Shown here: positions 25,817 to 36,700 of the stretch, piece by piece
Layout of the letters: every line of letters starts with the position of its first letter
Position numbering within the stretch: the first letter of the stretch is position 1
Assembly: GCF_017305915.1 (NCBI RefSeq)
Contig: NZ_JAFKJN010000029.1
Span: 24,639 to 88,638, forward strand
Direction: 5' to 3'
Length of the DNA: 64,000 nucleotides
Source: Reyranella sp.
GTDB taxonomy: Bacteria; Pseudomonadota; Alphaproteobacteria; Reyranellales; Reyranellaceae
Made by a program: the position numbers and the translations under genes
Notes under the pieces: model-generated
The model's database searches: none
Seen by the model: the letters and a program-made list of their open reading frames with translations, nothing else
What the model was told of the DNA's origin: nothing

Positions 25817-27370
25817 TCATGCGCGCAATTTAAAGCGCTGGATCTTGCCGGTCGCCGTCTTGGGCAGCTCGGCGACGTACTCGATCCAGCGCGGGTACTT
25901 GTAGGGCGCCAGGCTCTTCCGGCAGAGGTCGGTCAGTTCGTCGGTGAGGGCCGCGCCGCCGCCGCCCGCCTGCTTCAGCACCACGATCGCCTTGGGCTTG
26001 ATGAGCTGGTCGGCGTCGGCCTGGCCGATCACCGCGGCCTCGAGCACCGCCGGATGGGTGATCAGGCAGCTCTCGATCTCGATCGGCGAGCACCAGATGC
26101 CGCCGACCTTCAGCATGTCGTCGCTGCGGCCCTCGTAGACCAGGTAGCCGTCGGGATCCTCGCGGTAGGTGTCGCCGGTGTTCAGCCAGCCGTCGATCAT
26201 GGTCTCGGCGGTCTTCTCGGGCTTGTTCCAGTAATACTTGGCCGCCGATTCGGCGCGGATCCACAGCGCGCCGCTCTCGCCTTTCTTCACTGGCTGGCGG
26301 GCATCGTCGACCACCTTGACCTCGTAGCCGGGCACCGGCTTGCCGCTGGTGCCGGGGCGATAGTCGTCGAGCCGGTTGCCGATGAAGATGTGCAGGCACT
26401 CGGTCGAGCCGATGCCGTCGAGGATCACCGTGCCCGTCTTCTCCTTCCAGCGGCGGAAGATGTCGGCCGGCAGCGGCTCGCCCGCCGAGACGCAGGCGCG
26501 GATGCTGTCGAGCTGGCGCGGCTTCTGGTCGAGCGCCGCGAGCTGCGCGGCGTAGAGCGTCGGCACGCCGTAATAGAGCGTCGGCTGGAATTTCTCGATG
26601 TTGTCGAAGGTGGTGTCCGGCGTCGGCCGGCGGTCGTCGAGGATCGCGGTGCTGCCGGTCCACAGCGGGAAGGTCATGGCGTTGCCGAGACCGTAGGCGA
26701 AGAACAGCTTGGCGGCGGAGTAGGAGACGTCCTTGTCGGTGACGCCGAGCACGCGCACGCCGTAGAGCTCGCTGGTCACCACCATGTCGCGATGGCCGTG
26801 CACTGCGCCCTTCGGCCGGCCGGTCGAGCCGGAGGAATAGAGCCAGAAGCAGTCGTCGGTCGGCGCCGCCAATCGCGCCTCGAGCTGCGGTGACGCCTTC
26901 GCCATCTCGGCGAGGAAGGCATCGACCGTCAGCATCTTGACCGGGAACTGCTTCAGCGCCGGCTCGATCTCGCCCGCGAACTCCGTCGAGTAGACGACCA
27001 GGCCGCAGCCCGAATCCTCGAACATGTAGGCGTAGTCGGCGGCGCGCAGCAGCGTGTTGGGCGGCACCGGCACGATGCCGGCCTTGATCGCGCCCCAGAA
27101 CAGATAGAAGAACGCCGGGCAATCCTTCACCGCCATCAGCAGCCGGTCGCCCGGCCTGAGCCCCTGCGCCAGCAACGCGTTGCCCGCGCGGTTCACCCGC
27201 TCGGCGAGCGCGCCGAAGGTGACGGCCTCGCCGTGCACCGTGCGGATCGCGACCTTGTCGCTGCGACCTTCGGTCAGATGCCGGTCGATGAACGGCACCG
27301 CGACGTTGAAGCGCTGGGGCAGCCGGACCTTGTTGTCCGGACCGAAGGAGATATCGTGCGGAAGGGTCAT
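25817..27370 (-). CDS. Benzoate-CoA ligase family protein
   Basis: The 517-residue adenylate-forming enzyme has the A3 motif LYSSGSTGRPKG (about residue 165), A5 DGIGSTECLHIF and A7/A8 WLNTGDTYREDPDGYLVYEGRSDDMLKVGGIWCSP, with C-terminal catalytic Lys in PKTATGKIQRFKL. The start FGPDNKVRLPQRFNVAV and overall form match the benzoate-CoA ligase subfamily. It would convert benzoate to benzoyl-CoA, the substrate for BoxB and BoxC encoded upstream. No convincing ribosome site precedes the ATG at 27370, and the reading frame is open upstream through a complete toxin-like domain to 27706, so it may be made as a fusion or by coupled translation. Confidence 0.88.
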   Translation of the reverse strand: MTLPHDISFGPDNKVRLPQRFNVAVPFIDRHLTEGRSDKVAIRTVHGEAVTFGALAERVNRAGNALLAQGLRPGDRLLMAVKDCPAFFYLFWGAIKAGIVPVPPNTLLRAADYAYMFEDSGCGLVVYSTEFAGEIEPALKQFPVKMLTVDAFLAEMAKASPQLEARLAAPTDDCFWLYSSGSTGRPKGAVHGHRDMVVTSELYGVRVLGVTDKDVSYSAAKLFFAYGLGNAMTFPLWTGSTAILDDRRPTPDTTFDNIEKFQPTLYYGVPTLYAAQLAALDQKPRQLDSIRACVSAGEPLPADIFRRWKEKTGTVILDGIGSTECLHIFIGNRLDDYRPGTSGKPVPGYEVKVVDDARQPVKKGESGALWIRAESAAKYYWNKPEKTAETMIDGWLNTGDTYREDPDGYLVYEGRSDDMLKVGGIWCSPIEIESCLITHPAVLEAAVIGQADADQLIKPKAIVVLKQAGGGGAALTDELTDLCRKSLAPYKYPRWIEYVAELPKTATGKIQRFKLRA

Positions 27371-27706
27371 GGCAGGATGCGAAGCAAAGGTTGCAGGTTC
27401 TTCATGTAGACCGAAGCGTCGGCGGATGGCAGCCGGATCTCGGCGGAGATCCATCAATCCGGTGACGATGACGAAGCGCTCGGTCGTCCGGTAGAAAACG
27501 CCGAGCGACCAGCGCTTGAGTACGGCTCGACGGAGACGGCGTGCATACTCTTCGTGCAGCTCGGGGAACTCCGACAGCAGGTCGAGGAGGCGGGCGAAAT
27601 CGCGCCAAAGCGCCCGTTCGGTGCCTGGAGAGACCTCCGCAAGATAGGAAAGACGATCCTTCAATTCTTCCGCGGTTGCGTCGGCGAGGATGACGGCGCG
27701 CTTCAT
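27371..27706 (-). CDS. RelE/ParE-type toxin domain with no stop before the ligase
   Basis: The first about 100 residues of this frame form a RelE/ParE-like toxin: helix ALWRDFARLLDLLSEFPELHE, then the core strands RRAVLKRWSLGVFYRTTER and FVIVTGLMDLRRDPAAIRRR, which matches the usual C-terminal toxin strand pattern. It follows the antitoxin gene with a four-base overlap (ATGA). No stop codon occurs after the domain; the frame continues through HEEPATFASHPA into the Met of benzoate-CoA ligase. Either the toxin lost its stop and is now an N-terminal extension of the ligase (629 residues together), or the ligase starts internally and the toxin is always fused. The visible domain has no internal damage. 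Confidence 0.65.
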
Positions 27707-27957
27707 CCGTACTTGCGCCGCAGCTCCTCACGCAGGTCTTCCCATCGGACGCCCTTCGACGGGTCACGCTCCAACTCGTCCGCCCGCCGTTCAAATTCGG
27801 CGAGCAGTTTGGGGTCGATCGTGTCGTCGAATGCCAGCGCCTCCAGGGCAGCAGGATCGCCGCGTTCAGCGTCCTTCTCGATGCTGGACCACAGCTCCTC
27901 GATGAGACGAAGCCGCTCTTCGACAGTGAGCGAAGCGGGGTCAGTAGGTTGTGCCAT
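27703..27957 (-). CDS. Addiction-module antitoxin-like component
   Basis: The 84-residue acidic protein resembles the putative addiction module component family that partners RelE/ParE toxins: LTVEERLRLIEELWSSIEK at the N terminus and a C-terminal helix LLAEFERRADELERDPSKG followed by VRWEDLREELRRKY. Antitoxins of this type neutralise the toxin through the C-terminal helix. It overlaps the toxin start by four bases. It is divergent from the SulP gene; a GGGAGG site lies 14 bases before the ATG. The module lies at the head of the ligase transcript. Confidence 0.75.
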   Translation of the reverse strand: MAQPTDPASLTVEERLRLIEELWSSIEKDAERGDPAALEALAFDDTIDPKLLAEFERRADELERDPSKGVRWEDLREELRRKYG

Positions 27958-28068
27958 GGCTGCGAGTTTACCTCCCTTTCTTGCTGTCTCCCAACGGCCA
28001 GCGTGTCGTCACGGCCGCCGTGTAGCTTAACCGGCCGGCAAATGTCATATCGGGGTGGGGAGATCGCC

Positions 28069-29726
28069 ATGGATTTTGCGCGCTGGCTGCCGGGCTTGGC
28101 GGCTCTTCGAACCTATCAGCCGTCGTTCCTGCCGCATGATCTCGCGGCGGGCCTGACGCTGGGCGCCGTGATGGTGCCGGTCGGGCTCGCCTACGGCGAG
28201 CTGGCCGGGCTGCCGATGGCCGGCCTCTACGGCAGCATGCTGCCGCTCTTGGCCTACGCCCTGTTCGGCAGCTCGCGGCAACTGATCGTCGGCCCCGATT
28301 CGGCGATGGCGGCGATCGTCGCCGTTACCCTGATCCCACTGGCCAAGGGCGACCCGATGCGGCTCGCCATGCTGGCCGCCGATCTCGGCCTCATGGTCGG
28401 CGTGCTCTGCCTGCTGGGCGGCCTGCTGCGGCTGGGCTTCATCGCCAACTTCCTGTCCAAGCCGGTGATCGTCGGCTTCATGCACGGCCTGGCGCTGGTC
28501 ATCGTCGGCGCCCAGCTGCCCAAGGTGCTGGGCATCAAGGCCCAAGGCGAGACCACGCTCGAGCAGTTCCTGAGCCTGCTGGCGCATCTCGGCCAGTCCA
28601 ATCTCGCGAGCCTGGCGATCGGCGCGGCCTGCTTCGCCGTCATCCTGCTGTGCCGCCGCTTCGCCAGGCGCGTGCCGGGCGCCGTCGTCGCGCTCGCTGC
28701 CGCGGCCGCGGCGGTGCCGCTGCTCGGGCTCGACCGCTACGGCGTCGCGCTGGTCGGCCACGTGCCGGCCGGCCTGCCGTCGCTGGTCCTGCCGATCCCG
28801 TCGCTGCAGGACTTCGACGACCTGCTGCCGATCGCCTTCGTGACGGCGCTGCTGTCCTTCTCCGACACCGTCATTGCCGCCCGCGCCTTCGCCGCGCGCA
28901 ACCGCTACCGCATCGACGCCAACCAGGAGCTGGTGGCGCTGGGCATCGCCAACCTGGTGTCGGGGGCGAGCCAGGGCCTGCCGATCAGCGCCAGCGATTC
29001 GCGCACTGCCGTCGCCGAGGCGGCCGGCGCGCGCAGCCAGGTGACGTCGCTGGTCGCCGCGCTGGTGATCGTCGCCGTCATGCTGTGGCTGTCGCGCTTC
29101 CTCGCCTACCTGCCGATGGCGGCCTTGGGCGGCGTGCTGATGGCGGCGGCCTGGAGCCTGTGCGAGTTCCACGAGTTCGGCCGGCTGTGGCGCTTCCGCG
29201 GCGTCGAGCTGGTCGGCGCGCTGGTGACGCTGGTCGGCGTAGTGACGCTCGGCGTCATGGAGGGAATCCTGCTCGGCGTGGTGTTCGCGATCGTGCTGCT
29301 GCTGCGCGCCTTCGCCTTTCCGCCCGACGCCGTGCTCGGCCGCACGCCGGACGGCGAGTGGCACGACCCGGCCTACCGTCCCGACGCGGTGCCGGTGCCG
29401 GGCGTGGTGGTCTATCGCTTCTCGGCGCTGATCTTCTTCGCCAACAGCACTCTCTTCCGCGAGCGCATCGAGGCGCTGGTCGCCGGCGCCGCGCCGCCGG
29501 TGAAGGCGGTCGTGATCGATTGCAGCGCGATCAACGACATCGACCTGATGGCCTGCGACATGCTGGTCGAGCTCGACGGCGAGCTGCGCGAGCGCGGCAT
29601 CCAGCTCCTGTTCGGCAACCTGCGCGACCGCGTGAAGCGCGACATCGAGCGCGGCCTGGCGCTCGGGCCCGACGAGCCCGACCCGACCTATCCCAGTGTC
29701 GCCGCCGCCGTGCAAGCGATCAGGCT

Positions 29727-29730
<4 letters not shown>
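28069..29730 (+). CDS. SulP-family anion transporter with STAS domain
   Basis: The 553-residue protein has the SulP signature SFLPHDLAAGLTLGAVMVPVG at the N terminus, about 11-12 membrane helices (to about residue 420), and a C-terminal cytoplasmic STAS domain (residues 435-550) with VVIDCSAINDIDLMACDML. SulP proteins carry sulfate, bicarbonate or dicarboxylates, usually with sodium or protons. It is the only plus-strand gene inside the benzoate region and ends with its stop codon interleaved with that of boxB. A GGGGAG ribosome site precedes the ATG. The role in the cluster, if any, is unknown. Confidence 0.87.
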
Positions 29731-31145
<1,415 letters not shown>

Positions 31146-31154
31146 TGTTTCCTC

Positions 31155-32813
<1,659 letters not shown>

Positions 32814-32822
32814 GGCGTTCCC

Positions 32823-32848
32823 TATTTCTGTAATTCGGTACTGAAATA
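32823..32848. promoter_or_regulatory. Inverted repeat before boxC (probable operator)
   Basis: The arms TATTTCTGTA (32823-32832) and TACTGAAATA (32839-32848) are complementary at nine of ten positions around a six-base spacer. The AT-rich site sits between the boxC start and the divergent GNAT gene. It does not look like the TGCA-rich BoxR sites I know of, and no BoxR-type regulator is in the window. Confidence 0.5.
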
Positions 32849-32892
32849 CCTATTTACTTTCGCCGCTGCAAGCGCATTCTCTGCGCAGACCT

Positions 32893-33312
32893 ATGGCCGC
32901 CATCCGTCCCGTACAAGCCTCTGATTTACCGGCGATTTCCGCCCTGGATGCGCGCCTGACCGGGTCGGAGAAGCCCGATTACTGGCGGGAAATGCTGGAG
33001 GCCCCGGGCCGGCACTTCCTGCTGGCCGAGACCGACAAGGGCCTGGCCGGCTTCATCGCCGGCGAGATTCGCGCCTGGGAGTTCGGCCAGCCGCCGGCCG
33101 GCTGGGTGTTCGCCATCCAGATCGATCCGAAGCTGCGTCTGAGGGGCGTCGGCACGGAATTGTTCGAGGCGCTGGTCGCGCGCTTCAAGGCCGAGGGCGT
33201 GACGCGCGTGCGCACGCTGGTCGATCGCAAGGATCATCTCATCCTGTCCTTCTTCCGCGCGCAGGGCATGGTGGCGGGTCCGTCGCTGCAGCTCGACAAG
33301 GATCTCTCATGA
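32893..33312 (+). CDS. GNAT-family N-acetyltransferase
   Basis: The 139-residue protein has the GNAT fold: N-terminal IRPVQASDLPAISALDARL, central strand GWVFAIQIDPKLRLRGVGTELFEAL containing the acetyl-CoA pyrophosphate-binding R-x-x-G-x-G pattern, and a C-terminal strand with FFRAQGMVAG. The acceptor is unknown. It starts at an ATG 79 bases from the divergent boxC gene, so it may share the operator there. Its last codons are the first copy of a tandem 14-base repeat that links it to the Rrf2 gene. Confidence 0.82.
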   Translation: MAAIRPVQASDLPAISALDARLTGSEKPDYWREMLEAPGRHFLLAETDKGLAGFIAGEIRAWEFGQPPAGWVFAIQIDPKLRLRGVGTELFEALVARFKAEGVTRVRTLVDRKDHLILSFFRAQGMVAGPSLQLDKDLS

Positions 33313-33342
33313 GGGATCTCTCGTGAGGGATTTGTCGTGAAG
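33301..33342 (+). repeat. Three tandem 14-base repeats forming a start/stop relay
   Basis: Units at 33301-33314, 33315-33328 and 33329-33342 share the pattern GATCTCTC[A/G]TGAGG with small changes. Each provides an ATGA or GTGA overlap. This creates two five-codon frames (M-R-D-L-S-stop at 33309-33326 and 33323-33340) between the GNAT stop and the GTG start of the Rrf2 gene. Confidence 0.7.
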
Positions 33343-33729
33343 CTGCAGACCGCGACGCGGCTCGGCCTCTATGCCGTGCTCGAGCTGGCGCGCGATCCCG
33401 ATCGCACACTCTCTGCGGCCGATCTCGCCGAACGCTTCGGCGTCTCCAACCATCACCTCGCGAAAGTTTTGGGGACGTTGTCGACCGCCGGCTTCGTGCG
33501 TGGCGGGCGAGGGGCGAGCGGTGGCTATCGATTCATCGGCAATCGCAAGCGCACGACGCTGATGGATATCGTCGCGCTGTTCGAGCCGGCGCCCGGTCAG
33601 CGCGCGAAGGAGCCGGGCGAGGACACCGACATCGGTTCGGCGCTGCAGCGCGTGCTGCTGGAGATCGACGAGATCGCCGAGGCGACCTTGCGATCGATCA
33701 GCCTCGAGACGTTGCTGGCTCACCTGTAA
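33337..33729 (+). CDS. Rrf2-family transcriptional regulator, cysteine-free
   Basis: The 130-residue protein has the Rrf2 N-terminal winged helix: LQTATRLGLYAVLELARDPDR, DLAERFGVSNHHLAKVLGTLSTAGFV and RGGRGASGGYRF. The region that holds three iron-sulfur cysteines in IscR and NsrR (after about residue 90) has none, and the whole protein lacks cysteine, so it cannot bind a cluster in the usual way. It may sense a small molecule or protein instead. The start is GTG, reached by overlapping mini-frames from the GNAT gene. Possible targets are the GNAT operon and the divergent boxCB operon. Confidence 0.85.
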   Translation: MKLQTATRLGLYAVLELARDPDRTLSAADLAERFGVSNHHLAKVLGTLSTAGFVRGGRGASGGYRFIGNRKRTTLMDIVALFEPAPGQRAKEPGEDTDIGSALQRVLLEIDEIAEATLRSISLETLLAHL

Positions 33730-33821
33730 ACGCATAGGAGCCAGCGGATAGCCCGATGGTTCGCGGTCACCGGCGCCGCTACCGTTTTCCCCAATAAGCA
33801 AGCCATTGGAGGAAGCGTACC

Positions 33822-35129
33822 ATGCAAGCGTCTGTGTCCGACCGCGTGCTCGAAGCCGCCACGATCCGCCGCGTGTCGTGGCGGCTCATGCCCTTCCTGC
33901 TCCTGGCCTATCTGATCTGTTACATCGACCGCGTGAACGTGGGCTTCGCCGCCCTGCAGATGAACAAGGCGGTCGGCCTCGATCCCAAAATCTACGGCCT
34001 CGGCGCCGGCATCTTCTTCGTCGGCTACTTCATCCTCGAGGTGCCGAGCAACCTCGCGCTGCAACGCTTCGGCGCGCGGGTCTGGATCGCGCGCATCATG
34101 ATCTCGTGGGGCATCGTCTCGATGGCCTTCGCGCTGATCGGCGGCCCGATCTCGTTCCTCGTGCTGCGCTTCCTGCTGGGCGCTGCCGAGGCGGGCTTCT
34201 TCCCGGGCGTGATTCTCTACATCACCTATTGGTACCCGGCGCACTATCGCGCGATCATCGTCGGCATCTTCATGGTGGCCATCCCGGTGGCCGGCCTGAT
34301 CGGTTCGCCGATCTCGGGCGCGATCCTGTACATGGACGGCATCCTCGGGCTGGGGGGCTGGCAGTGGATCTTCATCCTCGAAGCCCTGCCGGCGGTGCTG
34401 CTGGGCCTCGCCGCCTACATCTGGCTGACCGACCGTCCCGAGAGCGCGACCTGGCTGACGGCCGAGCAGCAGCAGTGGCTCACCGGCAAGCTGCAGCTCG
34501 AGAAGAGCCGCACGCCGCGGGTCGCGCCGGCATCGGTGTGGCGCGTGATGACCAACAAGTACGTGCTGATCATGGCGCTGGTCTATGCCGGTGCCTCCGG
34601 CGCCTCGACCGCGCTCGCGCTCTGGATGCCGCAACTGGTGAAGTCGTTCGGGCTCACCAATTGGGAGACCGGCCTGGTCAACGCCGTGCCGTTCGGGATC
34701 AGCGCGGTGATCATGATCCTGTGGGGACGCCATTCCGACCGCACCGGCGAGCGCGTCTGGCACAATGCGCTGCCGCTCGCCTGGATGGTGCTGGCGCTGT
34801 GCGCTACGTTCTTCGCCATTCACAACCTGTGGGCCATGGTCCCGCTGCTGACCCTGATCGCCGCCGGCACCTACGCGAGCAAGGGACCGTTCTGGGCGCT
34901 GTGCTCGGAATGGCTGGGCGCGGGCGCCGCGGCGGCCGGCCTGGCGCAGATCAATGCCCTCGGCAACCTGTCGGCCTTCGGCTTCAACTACCTGATCGGC
35001 TACATCCAGGCGGAGACCCACAGCTTCCCGCTGGCGCTGATGCCGATCGCGGTCGTGGCGACCTTGGGGACGATCAGTGTGCTGGTGATCGGCCGTCATC
35101 AGCCGCGAACCGTTGCGGCCACGACGTGA
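33822..35129 (+). CDS. MFS transporter, anion:cation symporter (ACS) family
   Basis: The 435-residue protein has 12 predicted helices, with the MFS opening RRVSWRLMPFLLLAYLICYIDRVNVGFAALQMNK and the ACS motif GFFPGVILYITYWYPAHYRA near residue 135. The ACS family imports organic anions such as phthalate, hexuronates, tartrate or 4-hydroxyphenylacetate with protons. A GGAGGAAG site precedes the ATG. The stop overlaps the start of the following HAD phosphatase gene by one base (TGATG). The substrate is not evident. Confidence 0.88.
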   Translation: MQASVSDRVLEAATIRRVSWRLMPFLLLAYLICYIDRVNVGFAALQMNKAVGLDPKIYGLGAGIFFVGYFILEVPSNLALQRFGARVWIARIMISWGIVSMAFALIGGPISFLVLRFLLGAAEAGFFPGVILYITYWYPAHYRAIIVGIFMVAIPVAGLIGSPISGAILYMDGILGLGGWQWIFILEALPAVLLGLAAYIWLTDRPESATWLTAEQQQWLTGKLQLEKSRTPRVAPASVWRVMTNKYVLIMALVYAGASGASTALALWMPQLVKSFGLTNWETGLVNAVPFGISAVIMILWGRHSDRTGERVWHNALPLAWMVLALCATFFAIHNLWAMVPLLTLIAAGTYASKGPFWALCSEWLGAGAAAAGLAQINALGNLSAFGFNYLIGYIQAETHSFPLALMPIAVVATLGTISVLVIGRHQPRTVAATT

Positions 35130-35830
35130 TGCTGCCCTATCCCGTGAAAGCGGTCGTCTTCGACATGGACGGCCTGCTGTTCGACACCGAGAGCCTGTAT
35201 GAGCGGGCGATCCTCGGGGCCGCGCGGGAGCTCGGCTGTGACATGAGCGTGGAGGTCTTCCATCGTTTTGTCGGCACGCCCTGGCAGACCAATCGCCGCG
35301 TGATGATCGAGCATTACGGCGAGTCGTATCCGGTCGATGCTCTGCGCACGGCATGGATGCGACACTTCGGGGTGCTGGTCGAAGATGGATTGGAACTGAA
35401 GGCCGGCGTCATCGAATTGCTGGAACTGCTCGACCGAATCGGCCTGCCGCGCGCGATCGCGACGTCGTCGTCGCACGATACGGTTCGGCGCCACCTGGGC
35501 AAGCACGGGCTCGCGGAGCGCTTCCACGCCGTTGTCGCGGCCGGTGACTACGCGAACAGCAAGCCGGCACCCGATCCCTTCCTCCAGGCTGCCGCGCGGC
35601 TGGCCGTCGAGCCGCGTCATTGCCTGGCGCTGGAGGATTCGCACAACGGCATTCGCTCGGCGTCGGCGGCCGGCATGATGGCGGTGATGGTGCCGGATCT
35701 TGTCGCGCCGACGGACGAGATCATGGCGCTCTGCTCGGTCGTGCGGAGCCTGCACGATGTGCAGCCGCTCCTCCCGTCGGCCGACGACTTGCAGCAGGCC
35801 GACCCGGGGACCATGCTCAAACCGAAGTGA
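35129..35830 (+). CDS. HAD-superfamily phosphatase, beta-phosphoglucomutase-like
   Basis: The 233-residue protein has the HAD motif I VVFDMDGLLFDTE (nucleophile Asp and acid Asp), motif II AIATSSS, motif III Lys in NSKPAPDPF and motif IV ALEDSHNGIRSA. The helical cap between residues 20 and 90 places it with subfamily IA phosphatases and beta-phosphoglucomutases. It would hydrolyse or isomerise a small phosphorylated metabolite. It is coupled to the MFS gene upstream and overlaps the next gene (GTGA), so the three are co-translated. Confidence 0.87.
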   Translation: MLPYPVKAVVFDMDGLLFDTESLYERAILGAARELGCDMSVEVFHRFVGTPWQTNRRVMIEHYGESYPVDALRTAWMRHFGVLVEDGLELKAGVIELLELLDRIGLPRAIATSSSHDTVRRHLGKHGLAERFHAVVAAGDYANSKPAPDPFLQAAARLAVEPRHCLALEDSHNGIRSASAAGMMAVMVPDLVAPTDEIMALCSVVRSLHDVQPLLPSADDLQQADPGTMLKPK

Positions 35831-36507
35831 CGCGCACCCACCTCCTGTTGTCGACGATGGCCGTGGCCTGTTCGTTGGCCGGGACCGCCTGCGCGCAGAG
35901 TGATGCCTGCGACTTGCAGGCCGGGCCGCCCAGCGCGGACTTCGAGAACTACGCGGCGGACCAGTGGCCGCGGGAGGCCGACCGCGCCAAGGGCAACCGG
36001 CAGAACGTGTCGCGCGACGGCGAGCGCCTTCGGCTGAAACTGGAGAAGGGCGATCCGGCAGAGCTGTCCGATTGCCCGCGCGGCGAGGGGGCGCACGTCT
36101 TCCTCTACGAGGACTACGACGAGGCCGGCCGCTTCTATGTCGTGCGCCGGCCGGCCTTCCGCGACTTCTCCTACACGCTGGTGATGCGGGCGAACGGCAG
36201 GCAGTACACCGTCTACGGCACGCCGATCTGGTCGCCGGACAAGTCGCGCTTCGTGACGATCGCCTGCTCGTGGCTGCCGCCGCGCGGCACGCTCACGATC
36301 CACGCGCCGGCAAGCGGCGGCCTCGCGACCGAGACGGAGATCCCGTTGCGCACCTGCCTCGACGAGACGGAGACCTGCTCGGCGCGCTGGGACACCCCCT
36401 CCTGGATTGCCGTCACCTGCGTGCGCACCGACGGCTCGAGCCGCAAAGGCTCGGAGTTCGTCGTCCTCAAGGGCGCGGACGGCGCGTGGAAGACGTTCGG
36501 CCGCTAA
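35827..36507 (+). CDS. Exported protein of unknown function
   Basis: The 226-residue protein has a signal peptide (THLLLSTMAVACSLAGTACAQ, cleavage near Ala-Gln) and five or six cysteines in the mature part, including ACDLQAG, LSDCPRG, IACSW, TCLDETETCSARW and VTCVRTD, which suggests a disulfide-stabilised periplasmic protein. I recognise no family. The GTG start is supported by its four-base overlap with the HAD gene. A hairpin lies two bases after the stop. Confidence 0.7.
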   Translation: MTRTHLLLSTMAVACSLAGTACAQSDACDLQAGPPSADFENYAADQWPREADRAKGNRQNVSRDGERLRLKLEKGDPAELSDCPRGEGAHVFLYEDYDEAGRFYVVRRPAFRDFSYTLVMRANGRQYTVYGTPIWSPDKSRFVTIACSWLPPRGTLTIHAPASGGLATETEIPLRTCLDETETCSARWDTPSWIAVTCVRTDGSSRKGSEFVVLKGADGAWKTFGR

Positions 36508-36508
36508 A

Positions 36509-36529
36509 GCGTTTCCGATTCGGAAACGC
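36509..36529. terminator. Bidirectional hairpin between convergent operons
   Basis: GCGTTTCCGA and TCGGAAACGC form a perfect ten-base stem around a single T. It lies two bases from the stop of the rightward exported protein and four from the stop of the leftward small basic protein. There is no T-run on either side. It contains a GATTC methylation site at its centre. Confidence 0.5.
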
Positions 36530-36532
36530 GTG

Positions 36533-36700
36533 CTACCGGAAGTGCATCCGGCGCACCTGCGCCGCCCGGACTCTGGACAGGAGCAGCGACAGGTCGGCTC
36601 CCGGTTTGTTCAGCCACAGGCCGCCGCCGCTCGGTGCCGGCGGCCGCTTCTTTCCGTTGCTCGAGTGGCTCTTGACGTGTCGTTTGGTGCGTCGCGGCAT
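36533..36700 (-). CDS. Small basic protein (55 residues), unknown
   Basis: The frame starts at an ATG that overlaps the acyl-CoA dehydrogenase stop (TGATG) and has a strong GGGAGGAG ribosome site nine bases upstream, inside the dehydrogenase gene. The protein is rich in Arg and Lys (MPRRTKRHVKSHSSNGKKRP at the N terminus) and ends RAAQVRRMHFR. A hairpin follows four bases after the stop. I know no family for it. The coupling and the ribosome site make it more likely real than a chance frame. Confidence 0.5.
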   Translation of the reverse strand: MPRRTKRHVKSHSSNGKKRPPAPSGGGLWLNKPGADLSLLLSRVRAAQVRRMHFR

